Below the pieces are notes generated by a model, which was not told the DNA's origin, made no database searches, and was given only the letters and a program-made list of their open reading frames with translations. A stretch of 64,000 nucleotides of DNA from Reyranella sp. GTDB taxonomy: Bacteria; Pseudomonadota; Alphaproteobacteria; Reyranellales; Reyranellaceae. A program made the translations under genes and the position numbers. The stretch covers positions 53,744 through 117,743 of the forward strand of contig JAIEOV010000081.1 of the NCBI GenBank assembly GCA_019750135.1, written 5' to 3'. The first letter of the stretch is position 1; each line of letters starts with the position of its first letter. Below are positions 25,322 to 33,074 of this stretch, piece after piece.

Positions 25322-25695
25322 GCGACCCGCTGAAGGAAGCGATGGCAGTGCTCGACGCCTACATGGACGGGCTCAATCGCGGCGACGAGGCGGCGACCAA
25401 TGCGGCCTGCAATTTCCCGCATGTGCGGTTGGCCGGCGGCAAGGTCGTGGTCTGGCAGAATCACGGCGACTACAAGCTGGCCGATTTCGTCGCGCGAGCG
25501 GGCGAGGGCTGGGCGCGCAGCCAGTGGGACGAGCGCGCGCCGATCCATGTCGGGCCGGACAAGGTGCATCTGAAAGTCGCGTTCAGCCGCTGGAAGGCGG
25601 ACGGCGCGCTGATCGGTCGATTCGAGACGATCTACATCGTCACGCGCCAGGACGGGCACTGGGGCATCCAGGCGCGTTCGTCTTTCGCGAGTTGA
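25318..25695 (+). CDS. NTF2-like (SnoaL/DUF4440-type) protein
   Basis: This 125-residue protein begins with a helix, EAMAVLDAYMDGLNRGDEAATNAACNFPH, then alternating strands and ends GRFETIYIVTRQDGHWGIQARSSF, the cone-shaped NTF2-like pattern. The family includes isomerases, hydratases and proteins without known activity. It overlaps DUF1185 by 4 bases and is the last gene of the coupled block before the transporter genes. A catalytic residue set cannot be assigned from sequence. Confidence 0.75.
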   Translation: MSDPLKEAMAVLDAYMDGLNRGDEAATNAACNFPHVRLAGGKVVVWQNHGDYKLADFVARAGEGWARSQWDERAPIHVGPDKVHLKVAFSRWKADGALIGRFETIYIVTRQDGHWGIQARSSFAS

Positions 25696-25742
25696 GTGCT
25701 AGGTTCGATCAGGGATTAGGGGCTGCTTCACGGAGGGGATAT

Positions 25743-26948
25743 ATGCTGACCCGCAACAAGTTGCTTGCTGGCGTCGCCGCGCTGGTCGGGCTGTCGATGG
25801 TCGCGCCGGCAAGTGCGCAGGCGCCGATCAAGATCGGCGAGCTCAACAGCTACAAGGTCTTCCCGGCCTTCCTCGAGCCCTACAAGAAGGGCTGGGAGCT
25901 GGCGGTCGAGGAGGTCAACGCCGCGGGCGGCGTGCTCGGCCGCAAGATCGAGGTGGTGAGCCGCGACGACAACGGCAATCCGGGGGACGCCGTGCGCGTG
26001 GCCGAGGAGCTTCTGAGCCGCGAAGGTGCGGCGTTCCTGGTCGGCACCTTCCCATCGAACGTCGGGTTGGCCGTCGCCGACTTCGCCAAGCAGCGCAAGG
26101 TGCTGTTCCTGGCCGCCGAGCCGCTCACCGACAAGATCGTGTGGGACCAGGGCAACGCCTACACCTTCCGCCTGCGCACCTCGACCTACATGCAGACGGC
26201 GATGCTCATTCCCGACGCCGTCAAGCTCAACAAGAAGCGCTGGGCGATCGTCTATCCGAACTACGAGTACGGCCAGTCGGCCACCGCCGCCTTCAAGAAG
26301 CTGCTGTCGGCCAAGCAACCGGGCGTCGAGTTCGTCACCGAGCAGGCGACGCCGCTCGGCAAGATCGACGCCGGCGCGGTTGTGCAGGCGCTGGCCGACG
26401 CCAAGCCCGATGCGATCTTCTCCTCGCTGTTCGGACCCGACCTCGCCAAGTTCGTGCGCGAGGGCCAGCAGCGCGGCGTCTTCAAGGGCGTGGAAGTCTT
26501 CAACCTGCTGGCAGGCGAACCCGAGTACCTCGATCCGCTGAAGGAGGAGACGCCGGACGGCTGGTACGTCACGGGCTATCCCTGGAGCGAGCTCAAGACG
26601 CCCGAGCACACCAAGTTCCTCAACGCCTACCAGGCCAAGTACAAGGACTATCCGCGGCTCGGCTCGGTGGTCGGCTACGCCACCATCATGTCGGCGGTCG
26701 AGATCATCAGGAAGGCGGGCTCGCTCGACCAGGACAAGCTGATCAAGGCCGCGAGCGGCATCACCGTGATGACGCCCTTCGGCATGATCGAGTACCGGCC
26801 GATCGACCAGCAGTCGACCATGGGCGCCTATGTCGGCAAGCTCGGCGTCAAGGACGGCAAGGGCTACATGAAGGACTGGCGCTTCGTCGACGGCAAGGAC
26901 GTCCTGCCGCCGGACGACGAGATCAAGAAGGTGAGGCCGGCGAATTGA
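25743..26948 (+). CDS. Branched-chain-type ABC transporter, periplasmic binding protein
   Basis: This 401-residue protein has a Sec signal peptide (MLTRNKLLAGVAALVGLSM... ending ASAQA) and a LivK/Peripla_BP_6 domain: IKIGELNSYKVFPAF, WELAVEEVNAAGGVLGRKIEVV, RDDNGNPGDAVRVAEEL and KRWAIVYPNYEYGQSATAAFKK. CACGGAGGGG precedes the ATG. Family members bind amino acids, amides, aromatic acids or other small carboxylates. Its place directly after the hydroxylase/reductase block argues that it captures that pathway's substrate. A palindromic repeat separates it from the permease gene. Confidence 0.93.
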   Translation: MLTRNKLLAGVAALVGLSMVAPASAQAPIKIGELNSYKVFPAFLEPYKKGWELAVEEVNAAGGVLGRKIEVVSRDDNGNPGDAVRVAEELLSREGAAFLVGTFPSNVGLAVADFAKQRKVLFLAAEPLTDKIVWDQGNAYTFRLRTSTYMQTAMLIPDAVKLNKKRWAIVYPNYEYGQSATAAFKKLLSAKQPGVEFVTEQATPLGKIDAGAVVQALADAKPDAIFSSLFGPDLAKFVREGQQRGVFKGVEVFNLLAGEPEYLDPLKEETPDGWYVTGYPWSELKTPEHTKFLNAYQAKYKDYPRLGSVVGYATIMSAVEIIRKAGSLDQDKLIKAASGITVMTPFGMIEYRPIDQQSTMGAYVGKLGVKDGKGYMKDWRFVDGKDVLPPDDEIKKVRPAN

Positions 26949-26952
26949 TCTT

Positions 26953-27012
26953 CCGGGAGCGTGGGCCTCTGGCCCGCTCGGATTCATGAGCGGGCCAGAG
27001 GCCCGCGCTCCC
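26953..27012. repeat. TGATCA-centred nested palindrome family, copy 3
   Basis: This is the same 60-bp design as the copy at 18842: arms CGGGAGCG-TGGGCCTCTGGCCCGCTC and GAGCGGGCCAGAGGCCC-GCGCTCCCG, with one arm mismatch and a decayed centre GGATTCAT. It sits 4 bases after the binding-protein stop and 12 bases before the permease GTG, so it lies inside the transporter operon, where it could stabilise upstream mRNA or partly stop transcription. Confidence 0.88.
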
Positions 27013-27024
27013 GCATGACTTGAA

Positions 27025-28899
27025 GTGACCTTCGCCTCCATAATCATCCAGCTCCTCAACGGGCTGGCCGCCGCGGCGTCGCTGTTCCTGGTGTCGGCCG
27101 GCCTGTCGCTGATCTTCGGCGTGACGCGGATCGTCAATTTCGCGCACGGCTCGCTCTACATGCTGGGCCTCTACGGCGCCTACAGCCTGATCCAGGCGCT
27201 GGGCCGCACGCCCCTGGGCTTCTGGACCTCGGTCGTCCTGGCGTCGCTGGCCGTCGGCCTGGTCGGCATCCTGATCGAGGTGCTGATCCTGCGTCGCATC
27301 TACAAGGCGCCCGAGCTGTTCCAACTGCTCGCCACCTTCGCCGTCGTGCTGGTGATCAAGGACATCGCCCTCTTTGTCTGGGGCGCCGAGGACCTGGTCG
27401 GTCCGCGCGCGCCCGGCCTCACCACCGTCGAGATCCTGGGTCGGCGCATTCCTACCTACGACCTGCTGCTGATCGCCATCGGCCCCGTGGTGCTGCTCGC
27501 CACGTGGCTGCTGCTGACGCGCACGCGCTGGGGCGCTCTGGTACGCGCCGCCACCCAGGACCGCGAGATGGTGGGCGCGCTCGGCGTCGATCAGGCCAGG
27601 CTCTTCACCTCGGTCTTCTTCGTCGGCGCCGTGCTGGCGGGGCTGGGCGGCGCGCTGCAGATCCCGCGCGAGCCGGCCAATCTCGAGCTCGACCTTTCGG
27701 TCATCGCCGACGCCTTCGTCGTCACCGTGGTCGGTGGCCTGGGCAGCATCGGCGGCGCCTTCCTGGCCGCCGTGCTGATCGGCGTCGCCAAAGCCTTCTG
27801 CATCGGCGTCGGCACCGTCAACTGGTTCGGCGCCGAGATCGTCTTCTCCAAGCTGACGCTCGTCGTCGAGTTCCTGATCATGGCGATCGTGCTGGTCGTG
27901 CGCCCCTTCGGCCTTCTGGGCAAGCCACAGGCCGCGCAACGCATCGCCGCCGATCCCGCGCCGCCGCTCACCGTGCCTTCGTGGACCTTCGTGCTGGTGG
28001 GGCTGGCGCTGCTGATCGCGGTGCCCATCGCCGCCGACCGCTACGTCACTATCCTGCTGACCGACATCTTCTGCTTCGCGCTGTTCGCCGTAAGCCTGCA
28101 CTTCATCATGGGACCGGCCGGCATGGTGTCGTTCGGCCACGCCGCCTATTTCGGCCTCGGCGCCTATGCCGCCGGCCTTCTATTGAAGCGGGCCGGCCTG
28201 CCGATGGAGGCGGCGCTGGTGCTGGCGCCGCTGGTCGCCGGCGCCTTCGCCGTCGTCTACGGCTGGTTCTGCGTCCGACTGTCGGGCGTCTACCTCGCCA
28301 TGCTGACCTTGGCCTTCGCCCAGATCAGCTGGTCGATCGTCTTCCAGTGGGATTCCTTCACCGGCGGCAGCAACGGCGTGTTCGGCGTCTGGCCGTCGGC
28401 CTGGCTCGCCGGCAAGACGACCTACTACTACCTGGCGCTCGCCTTCTGCGGTGCCGGCATCGCGCTCCTATGGCGCGTGCTGTTCTCGCCCTTCGGCTAC
28501 GCCCTGCGCGCCGGCCGCGATTCGGCCCTGCGCGCCGAGGCGATCGGCATCGACCTGCGGGCCTATCAATGGATGGCCTTCGTGCTGGTCGGCGCACTCG
28601 CCGGCCTGGCGGGCGCCGTCTACGCCTTCTCCAAGGGCAGCATCTCGCCGTCGACCATCTCCATCGCCCAGTCGACCGACGGCCTGATCATGGTCCTGCT
28701 GGGTGGCGTCGAGACCCTGACCGGACCGCTCGCCGGCGCCGCCATCTTCACCTGGCTGCGCGACGAGGTCGCCCGCCGCACCGAGTTCTGGCGCGCCGTC
28801 ATGGGCCTGGTGATCCTGGCGATCGTGCTGCTGTTCCCGCAGGGCCTGGTCGGCGGCCTGAAGGCGCTGACGCAGCGCTGGCGCGAGTCGCGCGCATGA
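27025..28899 (+). CDS. Fused LivH-LivM permease of branched-chain-type ABC transporter
   Basis: One 624-residue polytopic chain holds both permease subunits. Residues 1-290 are LivH-like (IIQLLNGLAAAASLFLVSAG, VTRIVNFAHGSLYMLG, VVTVVGGLGSIGGAFLAA) and residues about 325-620 are LivM-like (MGPAGMVSFGHAAYFGLGAYA, YLAMLTLAFAQISWSIVF, FTGGSNGVFGVW, YALRAGRDSALRAEAIGID). Normally these are two genes. The GTG start at 27025 follows a palindromic repeat and has no strong ribosome binding site. The stop overlaps the first ATPase gene (ATGA). Confidence 0.92.
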   Translation: MTFASIIIQLLNGLAAAASLFLVSAGLSLIFGVTRIVNFAHGSLYMLGLYGAYSLIQALGRTPLGFWTSVVLASLAVGLVGILIEVLILRRIYKAPELFQLLATFAVVLVIKDIALFVWGAEDLVGPRAPGLTTVEILGRRIPTYDLLLIAIGPVVLLATWLLLTRTRWGALVRAATQDREMVGALGVDQARLFTSVFFVGAVLAGLGGALQIPREPANLELDLSVIADAFVVTVVGGLGSIGGAFLAAVLIGVAKAFCIGVGTVNWFGAEIVFSKLTLVVEFLIMAIVLVVRPFGLLGKPQAAQRIAADPAPPLTVPSWTFVLVGLALLIAVPIAADRYVTILLTDIFCFALFAVSLHFIMGPAGMVSFGHAAYFGLGAYAAGLLLKRAGLPMEAALVLAPLVAGAFAVVYGWFCVRLSGVYLAMLTLAFAQISWSIVFQWDSFTGGSNGVFGVWPSAWLAGKTTYYYLALAFCGAGIALLWRVLFSPFGYALRAGRDSALRAEAIGIDLRAYQWMAFVLVGALAGLAGAVYAFSKGSISPSTISIAQSTDGLIMVLLGGVETLTGPLAGAAIFTWLRDEVARRTEFWRAVMGLVILAIVLLFPQGLVGGLKALTQRWRESRA

Positions 28900-29642
28900 G
28901 CGCGGTGCTGCAGGTGGAAGGACTGCACAAGTCCTTCGGCGGCGTGCAGGCGGTGGCCGACGTCTCCTTCGCCGTCGACGCCGGAGAGCTCCTGGCGCTG
29001 ATCGGCCCCAACGGCGCGGGCAAGAGCACCTGCTTCAACATGCTGAACGGCCAGCTCGCGCCCGATGACGGCATCGTGCGCCTCGAGGGCCGCGACATCG
29101 TCGGCCTGAAGCCACGCCAGATCTGGCGGCTGGGCGTCGGCCGCACCTTCCAGATCACGGCGACCTTCGCTTCGCTCTCGGTGCGCGAGAACGTGCAGAT
29201 GGCGCTCTATTCGCACGCCGGCCGGCTGCGCTCGCTGCTCGGCCGCTTCGGCCGCGCCTTCATCGCCGAGGCCGACGGCTTGCTGGGCCAGGTCGGCATG
29301 CTCGACCAGGCCGAGCGTCCCTGCGGCGTACTGGCCTACGGCGACCTGAAGCGCGTCGAGCTGGCGATGGCTCTGGCCAACCAACCGCGTCTGCTCCTGA
29401 TGGACGAGCCGACCGCCGGCATGGCGCCCAAGGAACGCGTCGCCCTGATGGAACTGGCGGCGCGTCTCGCGCGGGCGCAGAAGATCGCGGTGCTGTTCAC
29501 CGAGCACGACATGGACGTGGTGTTCAGCCAGGCCGATCGCATCATCGTGCTCGACCGCGGTCAGCTCATCGCCGGCGGCACGCCGCAGGAGGTGCGCGCC
29601 AATCCCAACGTGCAGGCGGTCTATCTCGGGAGCAGCCACTGA
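28896..29642 (+). CDS. Branched-chain-type ABC transporter ATPase (LivG-like)
   Basis: This 248-residue ATPase has Walker A GPNGAGKST at about residues 37-45, the LivG-type signature CGVLAYGDLKRVELAMAL in place of LSGGQ, Walker B LLLMDEPTAGM and the switch His in LFTEHDMDVVF. The signature loop reads AYGDLK where most LivG have SYGxxR. It energises the fused permease. Four-base overlaps link it to the permease before and, by one base, to the second ATPase after. Confidence 0.95.
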   Translation: MSAVLQVEGLHKSFGGVQAVADVSFAVDAGELLALIGPNGAGKSTCFNMLNGQLAPDDGIVRLEGRDIVGLKPRQIWRLGVGRTFQITATFASLSVRENVQMALYSHAGRLRSLLGRFGRAFIAEADGLLGQVGMLDQAERPCGVLAYGDLKRVELAMALANQPRLLLMDEPTAGMAPKERVALMELAARLARAQKIAVLFTEHDMDVVFSQADRIIVLDRGQLIAGGTPQEVRANPNVQAVYLGSSH

Positions 29643-30343
29643 TGCTCGCGGTGAAGGACCTGCACGCCTATTACGGCCGCGCCCACATCCTGCACGGCGT
29701 CTCGCTCGAAGCCTCGGCCGGCGAGGTCGTGGCGCTGCTGGGCCGCAACGGCGCCGGCAAGTCGACGGTGATGAAGTCCATCATGGGCCTGGTCCCGGCG
29801 GCGGCCGGCGAGGTCACCTTCGACGGCAAGCGCATCGAGCGGCTGCAACCCTATCGCATCGCCCGGCTGGGCCTGGGATACGTGCCCGAGGACCGACGCA
29901 TCTTCACCGAGCTCAGCGTCAAGGAGAACCTCGCCGTCGGCCTGCAGCCGCAGCGTCCGGGCGCGCCGGCCTGGACCGAGGACAAGCTGTTCGCGCTGTT
30001 CCCCAACCTCGCCGCCATGCGCGAGCGGCCGGGCGGGCGCATGTCGGGCGGCGAGCAGCAGATGCTGACCATCGCCCGCACCCTGATGGGCAACCCACGC
30101 TGCGTGCTGCTGGACGAGCCGTCGGAAGGCCTGGCGCCCATCATCGTCGAGCAGATGGCCCGCTCCATCCATGCGCTGAAAGGCGAGGGGCTTTGCGTAC
30201 TCCTCAGCGAGCAGAACCTGCATTTCTCCCAAGCGGTGGCCGACCGCGCCTATATCATCGAGAAGGGCCAGATCCGTTTCGGCGGCTCGATGGCCGAGTT
30301 GACGGCCGACGCTTCCCTCCGCGAACAGTACCTTTCGGTGTAG
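29642..30343 (+). CDS. Branched-chain-type ABC transporter ATPase (LivF-like)
   Basis: This 233-residue ATPase begins MLAVKDLHAYYGRAHILHGV and contains Walker A GRNGAGKST, the Q-loop region LGYVPEDRRIF, signature MSGGEQQMLTIARTLMG, Walker B VLLDEPSEGL and LLSEQNLHF with Gln-Asn where many ABC proteins have a switch His, which is normal for LivF. It pairs with the LivG-like subunit. hyuA starts 6 bases after its stop. Confidence 0.95.
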   Translation: MLAVKDLHAYYGRAHILHGVSLEASAGEVVALLGRNGAGKSTVMKSIMGLVPAAAGEVTFDGKRIERLQPYRIARLGLGYVPEDRRIFTELSVKENLAVGLQPQRPGAPAWTEDKLFALFPNLAAMRERPGGRMSGGEQQMLTIARTLMGNPRCVLLDEPSEGLAPIIVEQMARSIHALKGEGLCVLLSEQNLHFSQAVADRAYIIEKGQIRFGGSMAELTADASLREQYLSV

Positions 30344-30349
30344 AAAAAG

Positions 30350-32395
30350 ATGGCTCCGCGTTTCCTCACCGTCGGCATCGACGTCGGCGGCACCTTCACC
30401 GACCTGTTGGCGGTCGACCCGCGGTCCAACACCGTCAAGCTCGCCAAGGTGCCGACCACGACCGACAACCAGGCGATCGGCTTCATGGCGGCTCTGGCCG
30501 CGGCCGATGCCGATCCCGCCGCCGTGCAGGCCCTGGTGCACGGCACGACGACGACCACCAACGCGCTGCTGGAGCGCAAGATCGCCAAGGTCGGGCTGAT
30601 AACCACCAAGGGCTTCCGCGACGTGCTCGAGCTCGGCCGCCGCACGCGGCCCCAACCCTACGGCCTGCGCGGCACCTTCAATCCGCTGATCGACCGCGCG
30701 GTCCGGCTGGAAGTGCCTGAGCGCATGGACGCCGACGGCAACGTTCTGACACCGCTCGACGAGCCGGCGGTGGGCGAGGCGGCGAAGAAGCTGATCGCGA
30801 TGGGCTGCGAGGCCGTCGTCATCCATTTCCTGCACAGCTACATCAACCCGGCGCACGAGAAGCGCGCCGCCGAGATCGTGCATGCGCTGTGGCCCAACGG
30901 CTACATCACCGCGGGCCACGCCATCCTGTCGGAATACCGCGAGTACGAGCGCGGCGTGACGGCGGCGGTCAACGCCTCGGTGCAGCCCGTGCTCGACCGC
31001 TACCTTTCGCGCCTCCGGCTCGAGCTTTTAGCCAAGAGCTTCGACCGCGACATCCTGGTGATGCAGGGCAACGGCGGCACGGCGTCGTCGCAGTTCATCG
31101 CGCTCTCGGCCGTGAACACCGTGATGTCGGGTCCCGCGTCGGGCGTGATGGCGGCCGCCTATACCGGCCGCGCCTCGGGCCATCCCAATCTCATCACCTA
31201 CGACATGGGCGGCACCTCGACCGATGTCGGCCTGATCGAGAACGCCGTGCCGACCGTGTCGGGCGAGCTCGAGCTGGAATACGCCATGCCGATCCACGTG
31301 CCGATGGTCGACGTGCATACGATCGGCGCCGGCGGCGGCTCGATCGCCGCCGTCGATGCCGCGGGCATGCTGCGCGTCGGCCCGGAGAGCGCGGGCGCCC
31401 GGCCGGGACCGATCTGCTATGGCCGCGGCGGCGCCGAGCCCACCATCACCGACGCCAACCTGGTGCTGGGCCGGCTCAATCCCGACCGCCTGACCGGCGT
31501 CGACCATCCGGTGACCCTCGACCATGTGCGCGACCTGATCGAGCAGAAGGTCGGCCGGCGGCTCGGCCTCGACGCCGAAGCGGCTGCCGCTGCCATCCTG
31601 CGCGTCGCCAACGACCGCATGGCCGGCGCCGTCCGCCTGGTCTCGCTGTCGCGCGGCCACGATCCGCGCGACTTCGCCCTGTTCGCCTTCGGCGGCGCGG
31701 GCCCGTTGCACGCCACGGCGCTGGCGCGCGAGCTCGGCATCCCGACCGTGCTGGTGCCGGCGCGGCCCGGCATCACCAACGCGCTGGGCTGCGTCGTGGC
31801 CGACCTGCGCCACGACTATGTGCGCACCGTCAACAAGCCCCTGTCGGCGATCGACGATGCGACGATCTCGGGTATCTATGCCGAGCAGGCGGCCGAGGGC
31901 CGCAAGACCATCGTCAAGGAAGGCGTGCCCGTGCGCGAGCTGCGCCGCGTCCTGAGCGCCGACATGCAGTTCCAGGGCCAGAGCCACATCCTGTCGGTCG
32001 CCGTCGAGAACGAGAGCATCGGCGTCGAGGGCCTGCGCAAGGCCTTCGCCGCCGCCTATTTCCGCCGCTTCGGCATCGAGCTGCCCGAGATCCCGCCGGT
32101 CCTGGTCAACCTGCACACCGCCGTGATCGGCGTGCGGCCGGAAATCTCGCTCGGCGTCCTCGCCGCCACTGAGCGCGCGCCCACGCTGAAGGCGGCCCAG
32201 GCCGGCGAGCGCCGCGTGTGGTTCAGCGACGGCTGGCACCAGATTCCCATCTACAGCCGGGATAAGCTGCCGATCGATGCCGCGTTCGATGGACCGGCGA
32301 TCCTCGAGCAGCTCGATTGCACGACCGTCGTCGAGCCGGGCGATCGTGTGATCCTGGACAAGCTCGGCAACCTCTTGATCGCGGTCGGTGGCTAG
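30350..32395 (+). CDS. Hydantoinase/oxoprolinase subunit A (HyuA-like)
   Basis: This 681-residue protein has an N-terminal Hydant_A_N domain (FLTVGIDVGGTFTDLLAV, ALVHGTTTTTNALLERK), a central hydantoinase A ATPase domain (LITYDMGGTSTDVGLIEN, VDVHTIGAGGGSIAAVD) and a C-terminal domain ending IAVGG. HyuA-type proteins use ATP to open lactam-like rings of hydantoins or 5-oxoproline, or carboxylate ketones in the acetone carboxylase group. The usual partner HyuB is not found nearby. In this cluster it is a good candidate for opening a reduced heterocyclic lactam. Confidence 0.92.
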   Translation: MAPRFLTVGIDVGGTFTDLLAVDPRSNTVKLAKVPTTTDNQAIGFMAALAAADADPAAVQALVHGTTTTTNALLERKIAKVGLITTKGFRDVLELGRRTRPQPYGLRGTFNPLIDRAVRLEVPERMDADGNVLTPLDEPAVGEAAKKLIAMGCEAVVIHFLHSYINPAHEKRAAEIVHALWPNGYITAGHAILSEYREYERGVTAAVNASVQPVLDRYLSRLRLELLAKSFDRDILVMQGNGGTASSQFIALSAVNTVMSGPASGVMAAAYTGRASGHPNLITYDMGGTSTDVGLIENAVPTVSGELELEYAMPIHVPMVDVHTIGAGGGSIAAVDAAGMLRVGPESAGARPGPICYGRGGAEPTITDANLVLGRLNPDRLTGVDHPVTLDHVRDLIEQKVGRRLGLDAEAAAAAILRVANDRMAGAVRLVSLSRGHDPRDFALFAFGGAGPLHATALARELGIPTVLVPARPGITNALGCVVADLRHDYVRTVNKPLSAIDDATISGIYAEQAAEGRKTIVKEGVPVRELRRVLSADMQFQGQSHILSVAVENESIGVEGLRKAFAAAYFRRFGIELPEIPPVLVNLHTAVIGVRPEISLGVLAATERAPTLKAAQAGERRVWFSDGWHQIPIYSRDKLPIDAAFDGPAILEQLDCTTVVEPGDRVILDKLGNLLIAVGG

Positions 32396-32963
32396 CGAAG
32401 AGGACCTGCTGCGGTCGATCCTGGCCCGCAGCCCGATTGTCGCGACGGTCGTCGATCGCTGGCCGCAGATCGGCCTGCCGGACTGCTGGCTGGCGGCCGG
32501 CTGTCTCGCGCAGACCGTCTGGAACGACACGTTCGGGCTGACGCCCAGGCACGGCATCTCCGACATCGATCTCGTCTATTTCGACGGCGGCGATCTCTCC
32601 TCGGAGACGGAAGGGGGCCATGCGGAGCGTATCCGCGCTCTGTTCGCCGATCTCGGCCTGTGGTCCGACGTCAAGAACGAGGCCCGCGTGCATCTCTGGT
32701 ACGAAGAAAAATTCGGCACCGGGCTGACACCCTACCTGTCGACCGAAGACGCCATTACGACCTTTCCGACGACCGCGACGGCGATCGCCGTGCAGCCACG
32801 TGCCGACGGCCTGCACGTCTTCGCCCCCTACGGCCTGTCGGACTTGCTCGGCCTGATCGTGCGCCCTAACAAGAAGCAGATCACGCGACCGATCTACGAG
32901 GCCAAGGTCAAGAAGTGGTTGGCCGTGTGGCCGGACCTTCGCGTCGTCGGCTGGGACGGCTGA
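32388..32963 (+). CDS. Nucleotidyltransferase family protein (DUF925 type)
   Basis: This 191-residue protein resembles the nucleotidyltransferase-like PF06042/DUF925 family: LPDCWLAAGCLAQTVWND, then HGISDIDLVYFDG with the two catalytic-type Asp, the VKNEARVHLWYEEKFG segment and PYGLSDLLGLIVRPNK. The GTG start lies within the last codons of hyuA (8-base overlap), so they are coupled. The family is widespread but without a defined substrate. It may be a chance passenger at the end of the operon. Confidence 0.85.
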   Translation: MASEEDLLRSILARSPIVATVVDRWPQIGLPDCWLAAGCLAQTVWNDTFGLTPRHGISDIDLVYFDGGDLSSETEGGHAERIRALFADLGLWSDVKNEARVHLWYEEKFGTGLTPYLSTEDAITTFPTTATAIAVQPRADGLHVFAPYGLSDLLGLIVRPNKKQITRPIYEAKVKKWLAVWPDLRVVGWDG

Positions 32964-33074
32964 CGCGCCGGGATGAGCTGACCCATTTTGGGGGTCGTGC
33001 GCTTGTGGCGCTGCCCCCGCTCTTCCAAAATTGCGCTGCGAGTGCGGAAATGCTCAAGTCCTCGCTGCACCAAG

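Noticed and set aside
29851..30168. Minus-strand frames inside the ATPase genes
   Set aside because: They are shadows of strongly motif-supported ABC ATPases in the opposite frame.
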